This document shows, piece after piece, positions 43,543 to 53,225 of a stretch of 64,000 nucleotides of DNA; position 1 is the stretch's first letter; every line of letters starts with the position of its first letter. The position numbers and the translations under genes were made by a program. Below the pieces are notes generated by a model. The model worked only from the letters and a program-made list of their open reading frames with translations, had not been told where the DNA came from and did no database searches. This DNA comes from Bifidobacterium sp. B4142 (GTDB taxonomy: Bacteria > Actinomycetota > Actinomycetes > Actinomycetales > Bifidobacteriaceae): assembly GCF_026537325.1 (NCBI RefSeq), contig NZ_JAFNMJ010000002.1, positions 124,001 through 188,000 on the forward strand. Reading direction: 5' to 3'.

Positions 43543-44487
43543 TCAAGCCACAGAGCCCAGTCGACTGGTGGCATAGTCGCTGAAGGCATGCACCTCATCC
43601 ACATCTTCGTAGAAGGCCTCCCGCTTGGTGTCGTTGAAGAGGAAGATGTTGAAACGGGGCATGTCATCCCCGGCAAAGGGGATGAAGCGCAGGCCATCGC
43701 CAGGGTGCACGCCGGCCGAGGTGATCAGACTGCAGACCAGACCGGATGTGGTCACCATCTTCAGGGTTTCTACGTCGGAGACCTCAACCAGATGACTGAC
43801 TGGTTCAGACAGGTGAATCAGCCGTTCGGCAGCCTGGGCATGGACGAAATCGCGGTTGAGGGTCGTGAAAGGAACGTCCCCGGGAAGCATGGACAGATCC
43901 TCGGGGTGCAGACTGGTCATTCCTGCCGTGCCCAACCGTTCGACCATGGACTGGGTGCAGACCATGCCGAAGGGGAAGGATGTCAGCTTGGTCGTTTCAA
44001 CGCCATCCACACTCAAAGACTCGTCGACACTGGCCACCGCCCCGTAGTCCACACGGTGGGCCTCTATCTGACTCAGCAACTTTTGAGACCCTATGGTTTC
44101 TACGGTCGCGTTCTTGTCTGGTTCGCACTGCTCTTGCCGCCCTTGCCCGGAGCTCAGCAGCGATGAGATGATGGGCGGCAGGCCGATGATGCGCCGTCGG
44201 ATCCCATTCCTCGCAGCCAGGGCCTCGGGCAGGGTGTTGATCAGGTCCAGGGCCTGGCCGACGTGGTCCACCACTGTTCTTCCGGATTGGGTGAGCTGTG
44301 TGCCGTCGCCAGCGCCGAAGCGCTTCCTCTGGACCAGCTTGGTTCCCAGACGCATTTCCAGCCTTCTGATGGCCTGCGAGACCGCAGGCTGTGAGATGCC
44401 TGCCTCCAATGCGACATCGGTGAAACTGCCGTACCGGGCCAGCATGGTAAGCAGCTCGAGGTCGCGGACATTATCCATATAGGTCAT
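43543..44487 (-). CDS. LysR-family regulator of the malolactic locus
   Basis: A 314-aa LTTR. The N-terminal winged HTH reads LELLTMLARYGSFTDVALEAGISQPAVSQAIRRLEMRLG; a linker helix and a type 2 periplasmic-binding-like effector domain follow (IIGLPPIISSL, CSLITSAGVHPGDGLRFIPF). MleR-type LysR proteins activate malolactic genes in lactic acid bacteria in response to malate. It is downstream of the malolactic enzyme gene in the same direction with a strong hairpin between, so it probably has its own promoter. ATG 44487 or 44478 could be the start. Confidence 0.88.
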   Translation of the reverse strand: MTYMDNVRDLELLTMLARYGSFTDVALEAGISQPAVSQAIRRLEMRLGTKLVQRKRFGAGDGTQLTQSGRTVVDHVGQALDLINTLPEALAARNGIRRRIIGLPPIISSLLSSGQGRQEQCEPDKNATVETIGSQKLLSQIEAHRVDYGAVASVDESLSVDGVETTKLTSFPFGMVCTQSMVERLGTAGMTSLHPEDLSMLPGDVPFTTLNRDFVHAQAAERLIHLSEPVSHLVEVSDVETLKMVTTSGLVCSLITSAGVHPGDGLRFIPFAGDDMPRFNIFLFNDTKREAFYEDVDEVHAFSDYATSRLGSVA

Positions 44488-44628
44488 GAGCCGCTTCCCT
44501 TGATTGGTGCTCGGACTATTGCTTATCCGTCAACTTTGGCGAAAAACTATTCACAACCACACTATCATCGTCATTTGGACTTGAGAAGATCGACACTTGA
44601 AAATATAGCCAGGGCCCGACTCATGACT

Positions 44629-44677
44629 GGGGTCCGGCCGCCACGATATCGGTTATCAATCGTGCCGGCCGGACCCC
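44629..44677. terminator. Long hairpin after the malolactic gene
   Basis: GGGGTCCGGC (44629-44638) pairs with GCCGGACCCC (44668-44677), and the stem continues inward through CG and CACGAT/ATCGTG with a single C-C mismatch, about 18 pairs in all around an 11-base loop. It lies 39 bases after the malolactic stop on the minus strand and separates it from the lysR start. Confidence 0.75.
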
Positions 44678-44715
44678 AACCTCAATGTCGCAATATGCGA
44701 AGAAGCTGGTTTCGC

Positions 44716-46338
44716 TCAGGCATCGTAGTGCCACTGGGCCTTGGCCACGGCGGCGTCCACATCTTCAATCGGCTCCCGGTTCAGACCCTCTTGGACCGCC
44801 TGTGCAGCCACAGCAGCGGCGACCCGATGCGAGATCTCTTTGAGATCGGCCACCGGCGGCAACACGGCGGTGCCAGGCTTGTCCACGTCAATCATGTCGG
44901 AGATGGCGTAGGCTGCGGCCAACAGCATTCCCTTGCTGACCAGCCGAGCCTTGGCGACGATGGCTCCGAAGCAGATGCCGGGATACATAAGTGCGTTGTT
45001 GCCTTGTCCGATGGAATAGGTGACCCCCTGGTAGTCAACCGGCTTTGAGGGGGTTCCGGTGATGACGAAGCCACGGCCGCGGGTCCAGGCAATCACATCC
45101 GCAGCCTTGGCCTCTGCCAGTTCAGTGGGGTTGGAGATGGGACAGATCAGCGGCCGCTCCACGTGCCTGGCCATGGCCTCAACAACATCCCGGTCGAAGG
45201 CTCCGGGCCTGGTCGAGGTGCCGATGAGCACCGTGGGTTGGAAGGCGTCGACAACCTGTGCCAGCGAGGTCTTGTCAGTGACTGATGCGAACTCATCCGG
45301 CTTGCGGGCATATCGTGTTTGCCCCTCAGTCAGATCATCCTGATCCTGCTCAATCAAACCCTGACGGTCGAAGAGCAGGACCCTGCTCCGCGCGGTCTCG
45401 GGATCCATGCCCTGGCGGATGGTCAGGTCATCCACGATCTGATCAGCGATGCCCACGCCGGCGGTCCCTGCACCGAAGACCATGATCCTGGTGTCCTTGG
45501 GGTCGGTTCCGGCGATTTTTCTGGCGGCAATCAGTGCGGCCAGGACGGTCACGCCAGTGCCCTGGATGTCGTCGTTTAGAGTCAGGATCCGGTCCTGATA
45601 GCGTTTGAGGACGGGCGCCGCCTCGGGCCTGCCGAAGTCCTCCCAGTGAATCAGGGCCTGCGGGTAGCGTTGCAGGACCTGCTGAACGAAGTCATCGATA
45701 AAGTCGTCGTAGCGCTGTCCTCTGACCCTGGCGAAGTGGTTGCCCACATAATCGGGATTGTCCAGGAGGGCCTGACGGTTGGTGCCGACATCCACCATGA
45801 CCGGAAGAACCCGGGATGGGTCAATGTTGGCGGCGGCGGTGTAGACCGCCAGCTTGCCCGTCAGAATCTCAGCGCCCTGGGCGCCCCAGTCGCCGATGCC
45901 AAGAATGCCTTCCGCGTCGGTGCAGACCACCAGGTCGACAGGTCGGTCGCCTGCATATTGGTCCAGGGCGTCGCCGATCCCCTCGGGATGATCAATGGAA
46001 ATGTAAGCCACGTCGCTGCCCGAATAGAACTCGTCATAGCGTTGGATGGATTGTGCCACGGTGGGGGCGTAGACGATGGGCATGTACTCAGTCAGGTGCT
46101 TATCCATGCTCCTGTAGAAGAGCCGGCGGTCGGTGCGGCAGACGCTCATCAGATAGAGCCGCTTGTCCAAGTCGGTGGGTTGGGCCAGGAAGCGGCCGTA
46201 AACGATGCGCTCGCGCTGTTCGTCATCTTGCACGGCAGCAGGCAGCAGGCCGTCCAGCTTTAGCTCGCGCCGTTGTTCATAGTCGAATCCTAGTCCCCGG
46301 TTGGCATAGGAATCGTTGATGGTGTCGAATCCTGTCAT
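44716..46338 (-). CDS. mleA: Malolactic enzyme
   Basis: NAD- and Mn-dependent decarboxylase turning L-malate directly into L-lactate and CO2. The 540-aa length is that of malolactic enzymes of lactic acid bacteria and close to NAD malic enzymes. Motifs: RLYLMSVCRTDRRLFYRS, VCTDAEGILGIGDWGAQG, the metal site IHWEDFGRPEAAPVL, LNDDIQGTGVTVLAAL, the NAD-binding VFGAGTAGVGIA, PISNPTELAEA and GQGNNALMYPGICFGA. Malic and malolactic enzymes cannot be told apart with certainty by sequence; length, LysR neighbour and divergent anion carrier favour malolactic. Confidence 0.88.
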   Translation of the reverse strand: MTGFDTINDSYANRGLGFDYEQRRELKLDGLLPAAVQDDEQRERIVYGRFLAQPTDLDKRLYLMSVCRTDRRLFYRSMDKHLTEYMPIVYAPTVAQSIQRYDEFYSGSDVAYISIDHPEGIGDALDQYAGDRPVDLVVCTDAEGILGIGDWGAQGAEILTGKLAVYTAAANIDPSRVLPVMVDVGTNRQALLDNPDYVGNHFARVRGQRYDDFIDDFVQQVLQRYPQALIHWEDFGRPEAAPVLKRYQDRILTLNDDIQGTGVTVLAALIAARKIAGTDPKDTRIMVFGAGTAGVGIADQIVDDLTIRQGMDPETARSRVLLFDRQGLIEQDQDDLTEGQTRYARKPDEFASVTDKTSLAQVVDAFQPTVLIGTSTRPGAFDRDVVEAMARHVERPLICPISNPTELAEAKAADVIAWTRGRGFVITGTPSKPVDYQGVTYSIGQGNNALMYPGICFGAIVAKARLVSKGMLLAAAYAISDMIDVDKPGTAVLPPVADLKEISHRVAAAVAAQAVQEGLNREPIEDVDAAVAKAQWHYDA

Positions 46339-46640
46339 GGTCTCACTTGTCCTTCACGATTGGGGCCGGCCGCGTTGCCAGACCTCTGCAAACAGCCTAG
46401 AAAAACCTCTTGCCGACCGCCAAATAAGCATCGTCTATATGCTGTCAAGGGCCTATTTACCCTTGTTTGACGGGTCTGGGGGCCCTAGACAGCCGCCAGC
46501 TATGGCCCACCCTCATATATGCGGCGCTTATTTGTAGCCTCTGTCGCCTGCCGCATAGCATAAGTCCACATGAGCATGCCGACGAGGAGGCCGGCGGTTT
46601 CCGGACAGATATACGCCGGATCATGAGCGAAGGAGCAATG
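46339..46640. other. Divergent promoter region of the malolactic locus
   Basis: 302 bases between the malolactic enzyme start and the carrier start. No gene is supported. It is expected to contain the LysR binding site; I could not pick out a clear T-N11-A element. Confidence 0.45.
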
Positions 46641-48116
46641 ATGGGTGAAACAGTAAGAACGGGTGAGGGCAGGGGAGACCTCCAGGCAGGGGCTAGCCAG
46701 CCTTTCAATACGGGCCAACTGGTCAAGGCTCTCATCTGCGTGGCGGTAGGGCTGGTCATCTTCCTCATACCGCCTCCCAAGGGACTGACTCCCCAGGGCA
46801 TGCATATGCTAGGAGTCTTTGTGGGCACCATCCTAGGGCTGATTCTGCAGCCTCTGCCCACATCAGCGGTGGCTATCATTGGCATGACCGTGGGGATGCT
46901 GACTGGGGCCCTGGACCCCAAGAAGGCAGCTTTCAACGGACTAGGCAGTGCCTCCATCTGGCTGATAGTGGCGGCCTTCTTCATTGCCCAGGGATTTGTC
47001 TCCACCGGACTGGGCCGGAGGATCGCTTTGGTCTTTCTTTCCCGATTGGGCAAGTCCAGTCTGGGCATAGCCTACGGGCTCTCGGCCGCCGACCTGGTCC
47101 TGGCTCCGGCCACTCCTTCAAACACGGCTCGTCTGGGCGGCATTCTTTTCCCGATCATCACCTCCATCAGCGACGTGCAGGATTCAAAACCGGACACGGA
47201 CGAGTCCCGGCGACGCATCGGCGCTTACTTGGCGATCACGGCCAACAATGTCAACGCCATTACATCGGCCATGTTCCTGACGGCTATGGCGGCAGGCCCT
47301 GTCGTAGGACAGCTGGCCCAGAAATTCCATGTGGACATCGGGTGGGGCACCTGGGCCCTGGCCGGTATCGTGCCCGGCCTGATCTGCCTGATCATCATCC
47401 CCGCCTTGATCTATCGCATCTTTCCGCCCACCCTGCGGAACGTTCCTCAGGCTCAGGAGGATGCCAAGGATGAACTCAAGGGACTTGGCCCGCTGAGCAT
47501 GCACGAGTGGATCATGGCTGTGACCTTCCTGGTCATGCTGGTCCTCTGGGCGACCGGCTCGGTGATCCATATCAATTCCACCACCGTGGCCTTCCTGGGC
47601 GTGGCTGTGCTGCTGTGCACCAAGATCATCACCTGGCAGGACATGGTCGCCAACAAGTCCGCCTGGTCCACGCTGATTTTCTTCGGTGTTCTGGTAGGCA
47701 TGGCTGAACCCCTGAATACCCTGGGCGTCACCACCTGGGCAGGGGAGATCATCGCCGGGCTGGTCAAGGGCATGCCTTGGGTATTGGTCTTGGTTATTTT
47801 GACGGTCTTCTACTTCTTCATCCACTACATGTTCGCTTCTGAGCTGGCCCAGGTGGCGGCCATCTACACGCTCTTCGTCAGCGTGGCCGTGGCTGCCGGG
47901 GTACCCGCCATGCCTGCAGCGCTGATGCTGGGATGCGCCAGCGGTCTAATCGGTGCCATGACCCATTACGCCTCCGGACCGGCGGCCTTGATTTACGGTG
48001 CCGGATACGTCAAGACCTCTGAGTTCCTGCGTATTGGCCTGATCTGCGGATTGGTGACTGTGGCTATCTTCCTGACCGTGGGCCTGGGCTGGTGGCGGCT
48101 CATCGGCATCTGGTAA
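46641..48116 (+). CDS. DASS-family dicarboxylate carrier (malate/2-oxoglutarate type)
   Basis: A 491-aa divalent anion:Na+ symporter-family protein with ~12 helices. ATG 46641 has AGGAG five bases before it; 46638 and 46623 are alternatives and the longer frame upstream is poor. Family signatures: SNTARLGGILFPIITSIS, the ITANNVNAITSAMFLTAMAAGP helix, NKSAWSTLIFFGVLVGMAEPL, and the C-terminal GLIGAMTHYASGPAALIYGAGY anion site. Divergent from the malolactic gene across ~300 bases, so it most likely brings in malate or swaps it for lactate. Confidence 0.9.
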   Translation: MGETVRTGEGRGDLQAGASQPFNTGQLVKALICVAVGLVIFLIPPPKGLTPQGMHMLGVFVGTILGLILQPLPTSAVAIIGMTVGMLTGALDPKKAAFNGLGSASIWLIVAAFFIAQGFVSTGLGRRIALVFLSRLGKSSLGIAYGLSAADLVLAPATPSNTARLGGILFPIITSISDVQDSKPDTDESRRRIGAYLAITANNVNAITSAMFLTAMAAGPVVGQLAQKFHVDIGWGTWALAGIVPGLICLIIIPALIYRIFPPTLRNVPQAQEDAKDELKGLGPLSMHEWIMAVTFLVMLVLWATGSVIHINSTTVAFLGVAVLLCTKIITWQDMVANKSAWSTLIFFGVLVGMAEPLNTLGVTTWAGEIIAGLVKGMPWVLVLVILTVFYFFIHYMFASELAQVAAIYTLFVSVAVAAGVPAMPAALMLGCASGLIGAMTHYASGPAALIYGAGYVKTSEFLRIGLICGLVTVAIFLTVGLGWWRLIGIW

Positions 48117-48140
48117 ATCGTGATTCCGCAGATATAAATC

Positions 48141-48178
48141 TGGTCCCGTCCAGTCGACAGTTCGACAGGGCGGGACCA
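48141..48178. terminator. Hairpin between convergent DASS carrier and fructokinase
   Basis: TGGTCCCGTCC (48141-48151) pairs with GGGCGGGACCA (48168-48178) with one G-U pair and a 16-base loop. It is placed between the stop of the carrier and the stop of the kinase and can serve both. Confidence 0.7.
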
Positions 48179-48206
48179 AATCATGCTCCGAGAGAGGGGT
48201 AGGGGA

Positions 48207-49106
48207 TCATTGGCCCTGCTGACCCAGATAGTCGGGGATATGTTCGGGATATTCGGGCCAGGCGCCCTGCTGGGTGCAGACAAAGGCTGCAGTGTTGACG
48301 GCAGCCCGGTGAGCCTGAGTCAGGGAGGCCCCCAACAGGCGGTTGATGGCGAAGGTGCCGGAGAAGGCGTCGCCGGCCCCGACCGTGTCAGCCACAGTGA
48401 TTTCAGGCGTGGGCAGGTGGGAGGACTGGCCGTCCGCCAGATAGATCGTGCTGTAATCGCTGCCGGCGGTCAGCACGATGGTGTCTAGGTGCCACTGATC
48501 CATGAACCAGTGGCAGAGCTCATCATCGGTGGCTCCGGGCACGTGGAACATGTCACGCAGGGTGACCAGTTCTTCGTTGTTGAGCTTGAAGACCGTGGCC
48601 ATGTCCAGCAGCTCCTGAATCAGATCCTTGCTGTAGAAGGTGCCGCGCAGGTTGATGTCGAAGAAGCGCATGGCATGGCTCTTGGTGTGGCGCAGCACCT
48701 GCAAACAGGTTTCGCGAGACTGTCTGCTGCGCATGCTCAGCGTGCCGTAGCAGACGGCGTCGGCCTTGCTGGCCAGACCGGCCAGGTCATCCGTGTATTC
48801 CAGATGGTCCCAGGCCACATCGGGCTTGAAGACGTACTGGGGGATGCCCTCAGTCAGCTGGACCTCAACAGTGCTGGTGGGATGGTCGTTGTGCTGCAAG
48901 ACGGCATCGACGCCGGCCTTCTGGACCGCATCCTCGAGCTCCCGGCCCAGGTCGTCGCGTCCCACGGCGCTGATGGCGTAGCCTTCCGCCCCGTTCTTTG
49001 CGGCGTGATAGCTGAAGTTGACCGGTGCGCCACCGGCCCGCTTGCCTGTTGGCAGGACGTCCCAAAGGATTTCGCCGATGCTGAGGACCACGGGTTTACT
49101 GGTCAT
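48207..49106 (-). CDS. PfkB-family sugar kinase, probable fructokinase
   Basis: A 299-aa ribokinase-fold kinase. SIGEILWDVLPTGKRAGGAPVNFSYHAAKNGA is the substrate-lid and G-G motif region. The second signature DTVGAGDAFSGTFAINRLLG has the catalytic Asp. The close match of the N-terminus to fructokinases (GEILWD, GGAPVNF) supports fructose as substrate, but this rests on family resemblance. Start ATG 49106 overlaps the end of the ROK gene by 11 bases, so the two form one operon. Confidence 0.87.
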   Translation of the reverse strand: MTSKPVVLSIGEILWDVLPTGKRAGGAPVNFSYHAAKNGAEGYAISAVGRDDLGRELEDAVQKAGVDAVLQHNDHPTSTVEVQLTEGIPQYVFKPDVAWDHLEYTDDLAGLASKADAVCYGTLSMRSRQSRETCLQVLRHTKSHAMRFFDINLRGTFYSKDLIQELLDMATVFKLNNEELVTLRDMFHVPGATDDELCHWFMDQWHLDTIVLTAGSDYSTIYLADGQSSHLPTPEITVADTVGAGDAFSGTFAINRLLGASLTQAHRAAVNTAAFVCTQQGAWPEYPEHIPDYLGQQGQ

Positions 49107-50373
49107 GGTGTTCCTTTCCTGATGACGGGTGATACGCCCGCCTTGTGCTTGTTGATTTCACAGCTGTACGGCCCATACTGGCCGGGTGCTCCAAAAACTG
49201 GCTGGCAGCTACAGCCGCAGCGCCGGTCAGCGTAGCATCGGCTGGAAGGCGGGAGAGCAGGATCTGCGTGTGCTCTCGCAGGCCAGGCAGGGAGCGCTGG
49301 GACACTATGGATCGGACACGTTCCAACAGGCGTGTACCGGCTCCGGCCACCATGTCTCCAATGACGATCTGGGCGGGGTTGTAGGCGTTGACGATGGTTA
49401 CGCAGCCATAGCCCACATAGCCGGCTATCTGATCCACCAGGGTCTGGGCGGCCTGCTGGCCCGTGCGGGCTTTGTCGAACAGGCCAGCGCAGGCCTTGGC
49501 GTGGGTCATGGCCTCGACTCCAGGGAAGTGATCCCGCATATCCGGCTGGCACATGCGGCGGTGGATGGCTACCGCCGAGCAGTAGCATTCCAGGCAGCCG
49601 CGATTGCCGCACTCGCAGGGCAGTCCGTTCAGATCGATGCTGACGTGGCCGATCTCGGTGGCCGCTCCCTGGCTTCCGTCCACCAGGGCGCCCCTGTCGA
49701 TGACTCCAAGCCCAACGCCTTCGCCCACCAGAAAGTAGGCCATGCTGGATGCGCTCACCCGTGGGTCGAACAGACTCTGAGCCAGTGCGCCGGCGCGGGC
49801 GTCCTGCTCGATGAAGGTGGGTACACGGAAGGCTTGGCCGAATTCGTGGATAAAGTCCACGCCACGCCAGCCAGGCATGCTGGTGACCAAGGCGATGTGG
49901 CCGGTCTCGCGCAGATAGGGGCCCGGTATGGCCATGCCTACGGCGACGATGGCGGGGTTGGTCTCCAGTCGTCTTCCCACCCGGGTTCTGACCTCGGCTA
50001 CGGCGCCGGGGATGTCATCGGGGTCGACGGGAGGCAGATCCTCCGAGTCCAGCAGACGGCCGCTGATGTCGAACAGTCCGATGCTGACCAGGCTGCGGGC
50101 GAACTTGACTCCGATAACCTGATAGCGGTCGGCGTTCAGGGCCAGGCCGATGGATCGACGGCCGCCCTCTGAGTCCATGCTGCCGGTCTCGCTGATCAGG
50201 CCCAGGTCAATCAGACGGCCTGCCAGCTTGCCCACGGCTGCCGGCGTCAGATTGAGGTCTCGGGCCATCTGGGCTCGCGAACTGGTACCGTGCTGGTGCA
50301 GATATTGGACTATACGTGACTGGTTGAGCTCGGAGAGGGCCTGTGGCGTGCTGGCGTATGGGCTGCCGCGCAT
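49096..50373 (-). CDS. ROK-family transcriptional repressor
   Basis: A 425-aa NagC/XylR-like regulator. ATG 50373 follows AAGGAGGAGG; the frame extends 15 codons upstream with no better site. The N-terminal winged HTH (NQSRIVQYLHQHGTSSRAQMARDLNLTPAAVGKLAGRL) is joined to a sugar-kinase-like domain with GVGLGVIDRGAL, GATEIGHVSID, the ROK zinc site CECGNRGCLECYCS and the C-terminal NPAQIVIGD. It co-transcribes the sugar kinase and is divergent from GH20; a 17-bp palindrome upstream is a candidate operator. Confidence 0.92.
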   Translation of the reverse strand: MRGSPYASTPQALSELNQSRIVQYLHQHGTSSRAQMARDLNLTPAAVGKLAGRLIDLGLISETGSMDSEGGRRSIGLALNADRYQVIGVKFARSLVSIGLFDISGRLLDSEDLPPVDPDDIPGAVAEVRTRVGRRLETNPAIVAVGMAIPGPYLRETGHIALVTSMPGWRGVDFIHEFGQAFRVPTFIEQDARAGALAQSLFDPRVSASSMAYFLVGEGVGLGVIDRGALVDGSQGAATEIGHVSIDLNGLPCECGNRGCLECYCSAVAIHRRMCQPDMRDHFPGVEAMTHAKACAGLFDKARTGQQAAQTLVDQIAGYVGYGCVTIVNAYNPAQIVIGDMVAGAGTRLLERVRSIVSQRSLPGLREHTQILLSRLPADATLTGAAAVAASQFLEHPASMGRTAVKSTSTRRAYHPSSGKEHHDQ

Positions 50374-50759
50374 GTCAACCTCCTCCTTGAGCAGTACGGT
50401 CACGCGATCTTCGTGCACTTTATGAACGACGTTTATATATTAACACTGTTTATTATCCCTGCGCAAACTGTTCCGAACAGTTCACGCTATCCAGACAGGG
50501 GCAACTGCATGGTTGGCTGTGTCGTCATCAACCAGGAAGTTGGCCAGCCTCTGTCTCTGCACCAATGCGATGAATTGCAGATTCTTGCCTTTGCTGCTGT
50601 CATTGTGTGCTACCGATGGCCGCTCGCCCTGGGTGCCGGCATCATTCTCTGTCCCCGGCGTATGGGTAGATTGAGGAGGTGGCCATGATGGCCATAGCCG
50701 GGGCATGCCGGTGATGCAGTCGTCGGCGGCATCAGCCTATTTCGGGAAAGGCATGGAGC
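50374..50759. other. Divergent region ROK / GH20
   Basis: 386 bases without a supportable gene. The first ~100 bases are A/T-rich (TTTATATATTAA) and contain the palindrome at 50466-50482. A short open frame on the plus strand (50413-50688) has no family-like sequence or ribosome binding site. Confidence 0.5.
50466..50482. promoter_or_regulatory. Palindrome, candidate ROK operator
   Basis: AACTGTTC and CGAACAGTT flank a single central C, giving an 8-bp perfect inverted repeat. It is 93 bases upstream of the ROK start, next to the A/T-rich promoter-like block. ROK repressors bind palindromes of this size; the link is inferred from place. Confidence 0.5.
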
Positions 50760-52772
50760 ATGAGTCTTGATAATGGCATCGACACCGTTGCCGATCCTTC
50801 GCGAGAGCGTCCGTTGGCCCTGATTCCCCAGCCGCTCCATGTGCAAAGGGGCCGGGGCCAGTTGCTGTTGCCGGTGGCGGGCAGAATTGTATGCGGTTCA
50901 GCAGTTGACCAGGAGCTGGGTTCCGTCCTGAGCGACCAATTGACAGATACCATCAGGCGGGCTGCAGGAATGGTCTGGGACCATTCGCGGGGACAGGCTT
51001 GGACTGGGGCGATCAGTCTGGATCTGGACCAGAGGCTTGGCCCCCAGGAGTATCTTCTGCGCATCGCCGATCCCGGGGAGCGCCGTCCAATTGTGAATAT
51101 CCGCGGCGGTGACTGTCAGGGGCTGCGCTGGGGGGTGCAGACCCTCCGGCAGATCATCATGCAATGCGGTCCTGTGCTTCCGGCCCTGCACATCCAGGAC
51201 CGGCCCGCCTATCCAACGCGCATCTACAGCCTGGATGTGACCCGCGGTCGGGTGCCCACCATGGACTGGCTGCGGCACTGGGCGGATATATTGGCCTTGT
51301 ATAAGTTCAATCAGCTGCAGCTCTACATCGAGCACACCATGGCTTTCCCGGGCATGAGCGAGGCCTGGAGGGGCACAAGCCCCCTGGAGCCCGGGCAGAT
51401 CACCGATTTCGACGGCTACTGCGCCCGTCTGGGCATCGAGTTGGTGCCTTCGATCTCCACCTTCGGCCACCATTACGCTAACCTTCGCACTCGCGGATTC
51501 AGGGATCTAGGCGAGTTTCCTGAGCAGGCGGACCGGCCTTACTCTTTCATAGAGCGCCAGGAGCACCACACCATCAATGTCAACCACCCGCAGGCCCTGG
51601 CATTCTCGACCGGACTGATTGACGCCTACGCGCCGCTTATGCGCACACGTAATTTCAATATCGGCGGTGACGAGACCTTCGATCTGGGCAAGGGGCGTTC
51701 GCGGCAGAATGGTTCCAGCAAGGATCCTGCTGATATGTATGCCGATTATCTGATCAGCCTGTGCAATCACCTGCATGCACGGGGCCGCCATCCCATGTTC
51801 TGGGGCGATGTCGCTGTGTCCATGCCCAGAGTCTTGGACAGGCTGCCCAAGGACTGCACATTGCTCAATTGGCTCTACGACCCGCAGGTAGGGCCGGAAA
51901 AGGTTGCCCTTGTGGCCTCTACAGGGGCCCGGCAGGTAGTCTGCTCGGCCGTTCACGCCTGGAATCTTCTCCTGCCGGGAATCGACGATGCATGGAACAA
52001 CATCAGCCGTCTGAGCCGATACGGAATCCAGTACGGTGCCGTTGGGGCCATGGTTACCGACTGGGGCGATTACGGGCACATCAACGATCCGCGCATGAGC
52101 CTGCCTGGCATGGCCTACGCCGCCCAGTGCTTCTGGAACCCGAACGACGATGATAGAGTCCGGGTGGACAGGGATCTGGGCTTGCTGATCTATGGGGATG
52201 CGACAGGGGACTATCTGCCGGCACTGATCCAGGCAGGCTCCAGTGAGGTCTTCGGTTGGGAGGACATGGTTCGTTACTGGGAGCTGGATGACGGCCATGG
52301 CGGATTGAACCAGGATGTGGCCCACTTCCTTGCCGGTGCATTGCCCGTCTTGCCCGGATTTGATTCGTCCGCCGATGCCGACGAAGCTCGCCGGGGTCTG
52401 CTCATGGCTTTGCGCAGTCGTCTCGGGCAGGTGGATCAGCTTGACGATCGGCTGGTCGACGCGGCTGCGCGCATGGGCAGGGCCGCCGCCGGATGCGGGG
52501 CCGACGCGGGCAGGGCCTTGCAGGCCCAGCTGATGGCTGTCCATGGCCAACGCCTCTTCAACGCGCTGGGTCGCAGTCTGGCTGTCCGCCATGATGTTCT
52601 GCCTGGAGCTCCGGATGCCAGAGCCGACCGGGACCTGGCGGATGCTTTGGAGATCTGGTTCGAGTCTTACGCCACCCTCTGGCGTCAGGTAAGCCGTGAA
52701 TCGGAGCTGGGGCGGATCGCCCATGTAGTCTGGGGCTTTGCCGATATTCTGCGACGGGGGACGAACCAATGA
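50760..52772 (+). CDS. GH20 beta-N-acetylhexosaminidase
   Basis: A 670-aa glycosidase. The first ~140 residues form the GH20b beta-sheet domain (RPLALIPQPLHVQRGRGQLLLP, LRWGVQTLRQII). The barrel starts at YPTRIYSLDVTRGRVPTMDWL and holds LYIEHTMAFPG, SISTFGHHYANLR and the catalytic pair Asp304-Glu305 in IGGDETF. There is no signal peptide, so it acts inside on imported GlcNAc/GalNAc-containing sugars by substrate-assisted catalysis. The start ATG 50760 has GGGAAAGG nine bases before it. Divergent from the ROK-kinase operon. Confidence 0.88.
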   Translation: MSLDNGIDTVADPSRERPLALIPQPLHVQRGRGQLLLPVAGRIVCGSAVDQELGSVLSDQLTDTIRRAAGMVWDHSRGQAWTGAISLDLDQRLGPQEYLLRIADPGERRPIVNIRGGDCQGLRWGVQTLRQIIMQCGPVLPALHIQDRPAYPTRIYSLDVTRGRVPTMDWLRHWADILALYKFNQLQLYIEHTMAFPGMSEAWRGTSPLEPGQITDFDGYCARLGIELVPSISTFGHHYANLRTRGFRDLGEFPEQADRPYSFIERQEHHTINVNHPQALAFSTGLIDAYAPLMRTRNFNIGGDETFDLGKGRSRQNGSSKDPADMYADYLISLCNHLHARGRHPMFWGDVAVSMPRVLDRLPKDCTLLNWLYDPQVGPEKVALVASTGARQVVCSAVHAWNLLLPGIDDAWNNISRLSRYGIQYGAVGAMVTDWGDYGHINDPRMSLPGMAYAAQCFWNPNDDDRVRVDRDLGLLIYGDATGDYLPALIQAGSSEVFGWEDMVRYWELDDGHGGLNQDVAHFLAGALPVLPGFDSSADADEARRGLLMALRSRLGQVDQLDDRLVDAAARMGRAAAGCGADAGRALQAQLMAVHGQRLFNALGRSLAVRHDVLPGAPDARADRDLADALEIWFESYATLWRQVSRESELGRIAHVVWGFADILRRGTNQ

Positions 52773-53225
52773 TCGGATCGGTTGCGGAATCATATCGAAA
52801 GGCGGCAAGAAGGCGAGATTACCATCAACGAGTATCGCACCGCTCTACGGCATTTTAAGCTTTCCTGGCATGGAGTCTCAGGATTGCATAAATGCCGAGC
52901 CAGGCAAATTACCCAGCCCCGCTTGACTGTCATTGCCTCGGATGATTGCTTATGCCAACGCTTGAAGCCGACAGGACAAGCCATCATGCCAAAAGGAGTT
53001 CGGCTTTCGTTGTTGGGTGTTAGTCGGGCACTGGGCCCTATACAGTGAAAGAGCTTCTTGAAATCAACTGAGTGAGACTGAGGGTGGCGATAACGCCTCT
53101 ATATAATTCAACGAATTGACAAAATCGATCCATCACTCTATGCTTGATGCTCAGGCGGCAGGGACTGGCTTCCTCCCCTGTGAACGCTGTCAAAGGCAAA
53201 TGCAATACGCAAAGGAGCATTTCGG
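52773..53225. other. Intergenic region GH20 / xylA
   Basis: 453 bases. The right end contains the xylA promoter and ribosome binding site. Short open frames on both strands (52782-53048 plus, 52790-52987 minus) look like chance; I see no family signature in them. Confidence 0.5.
53116..53144 (+). promoter_or_regulatory. Sigma-70-type promoter of xylA
   Basis: TTGACA at 53116-53121 and TATGCT at 53139-53144 are separated by exactly 17 bases. This lies 82 bases before the xylA start and is the best-formed promoter in the window. Confidence 0.75.

Noticed and set aside
50413-50688. 91-codon plus-strand frame between the ROK and GH20 genes
   Set aside because: No ribosome binding site, no family-like sequence, and it covers the promoter and palindrome region.
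52782-53048. 88-codon plus-strand frame before xylA
   Set aside because: Composition and sequence give no recognisable domain, and it does not sit at a good start.
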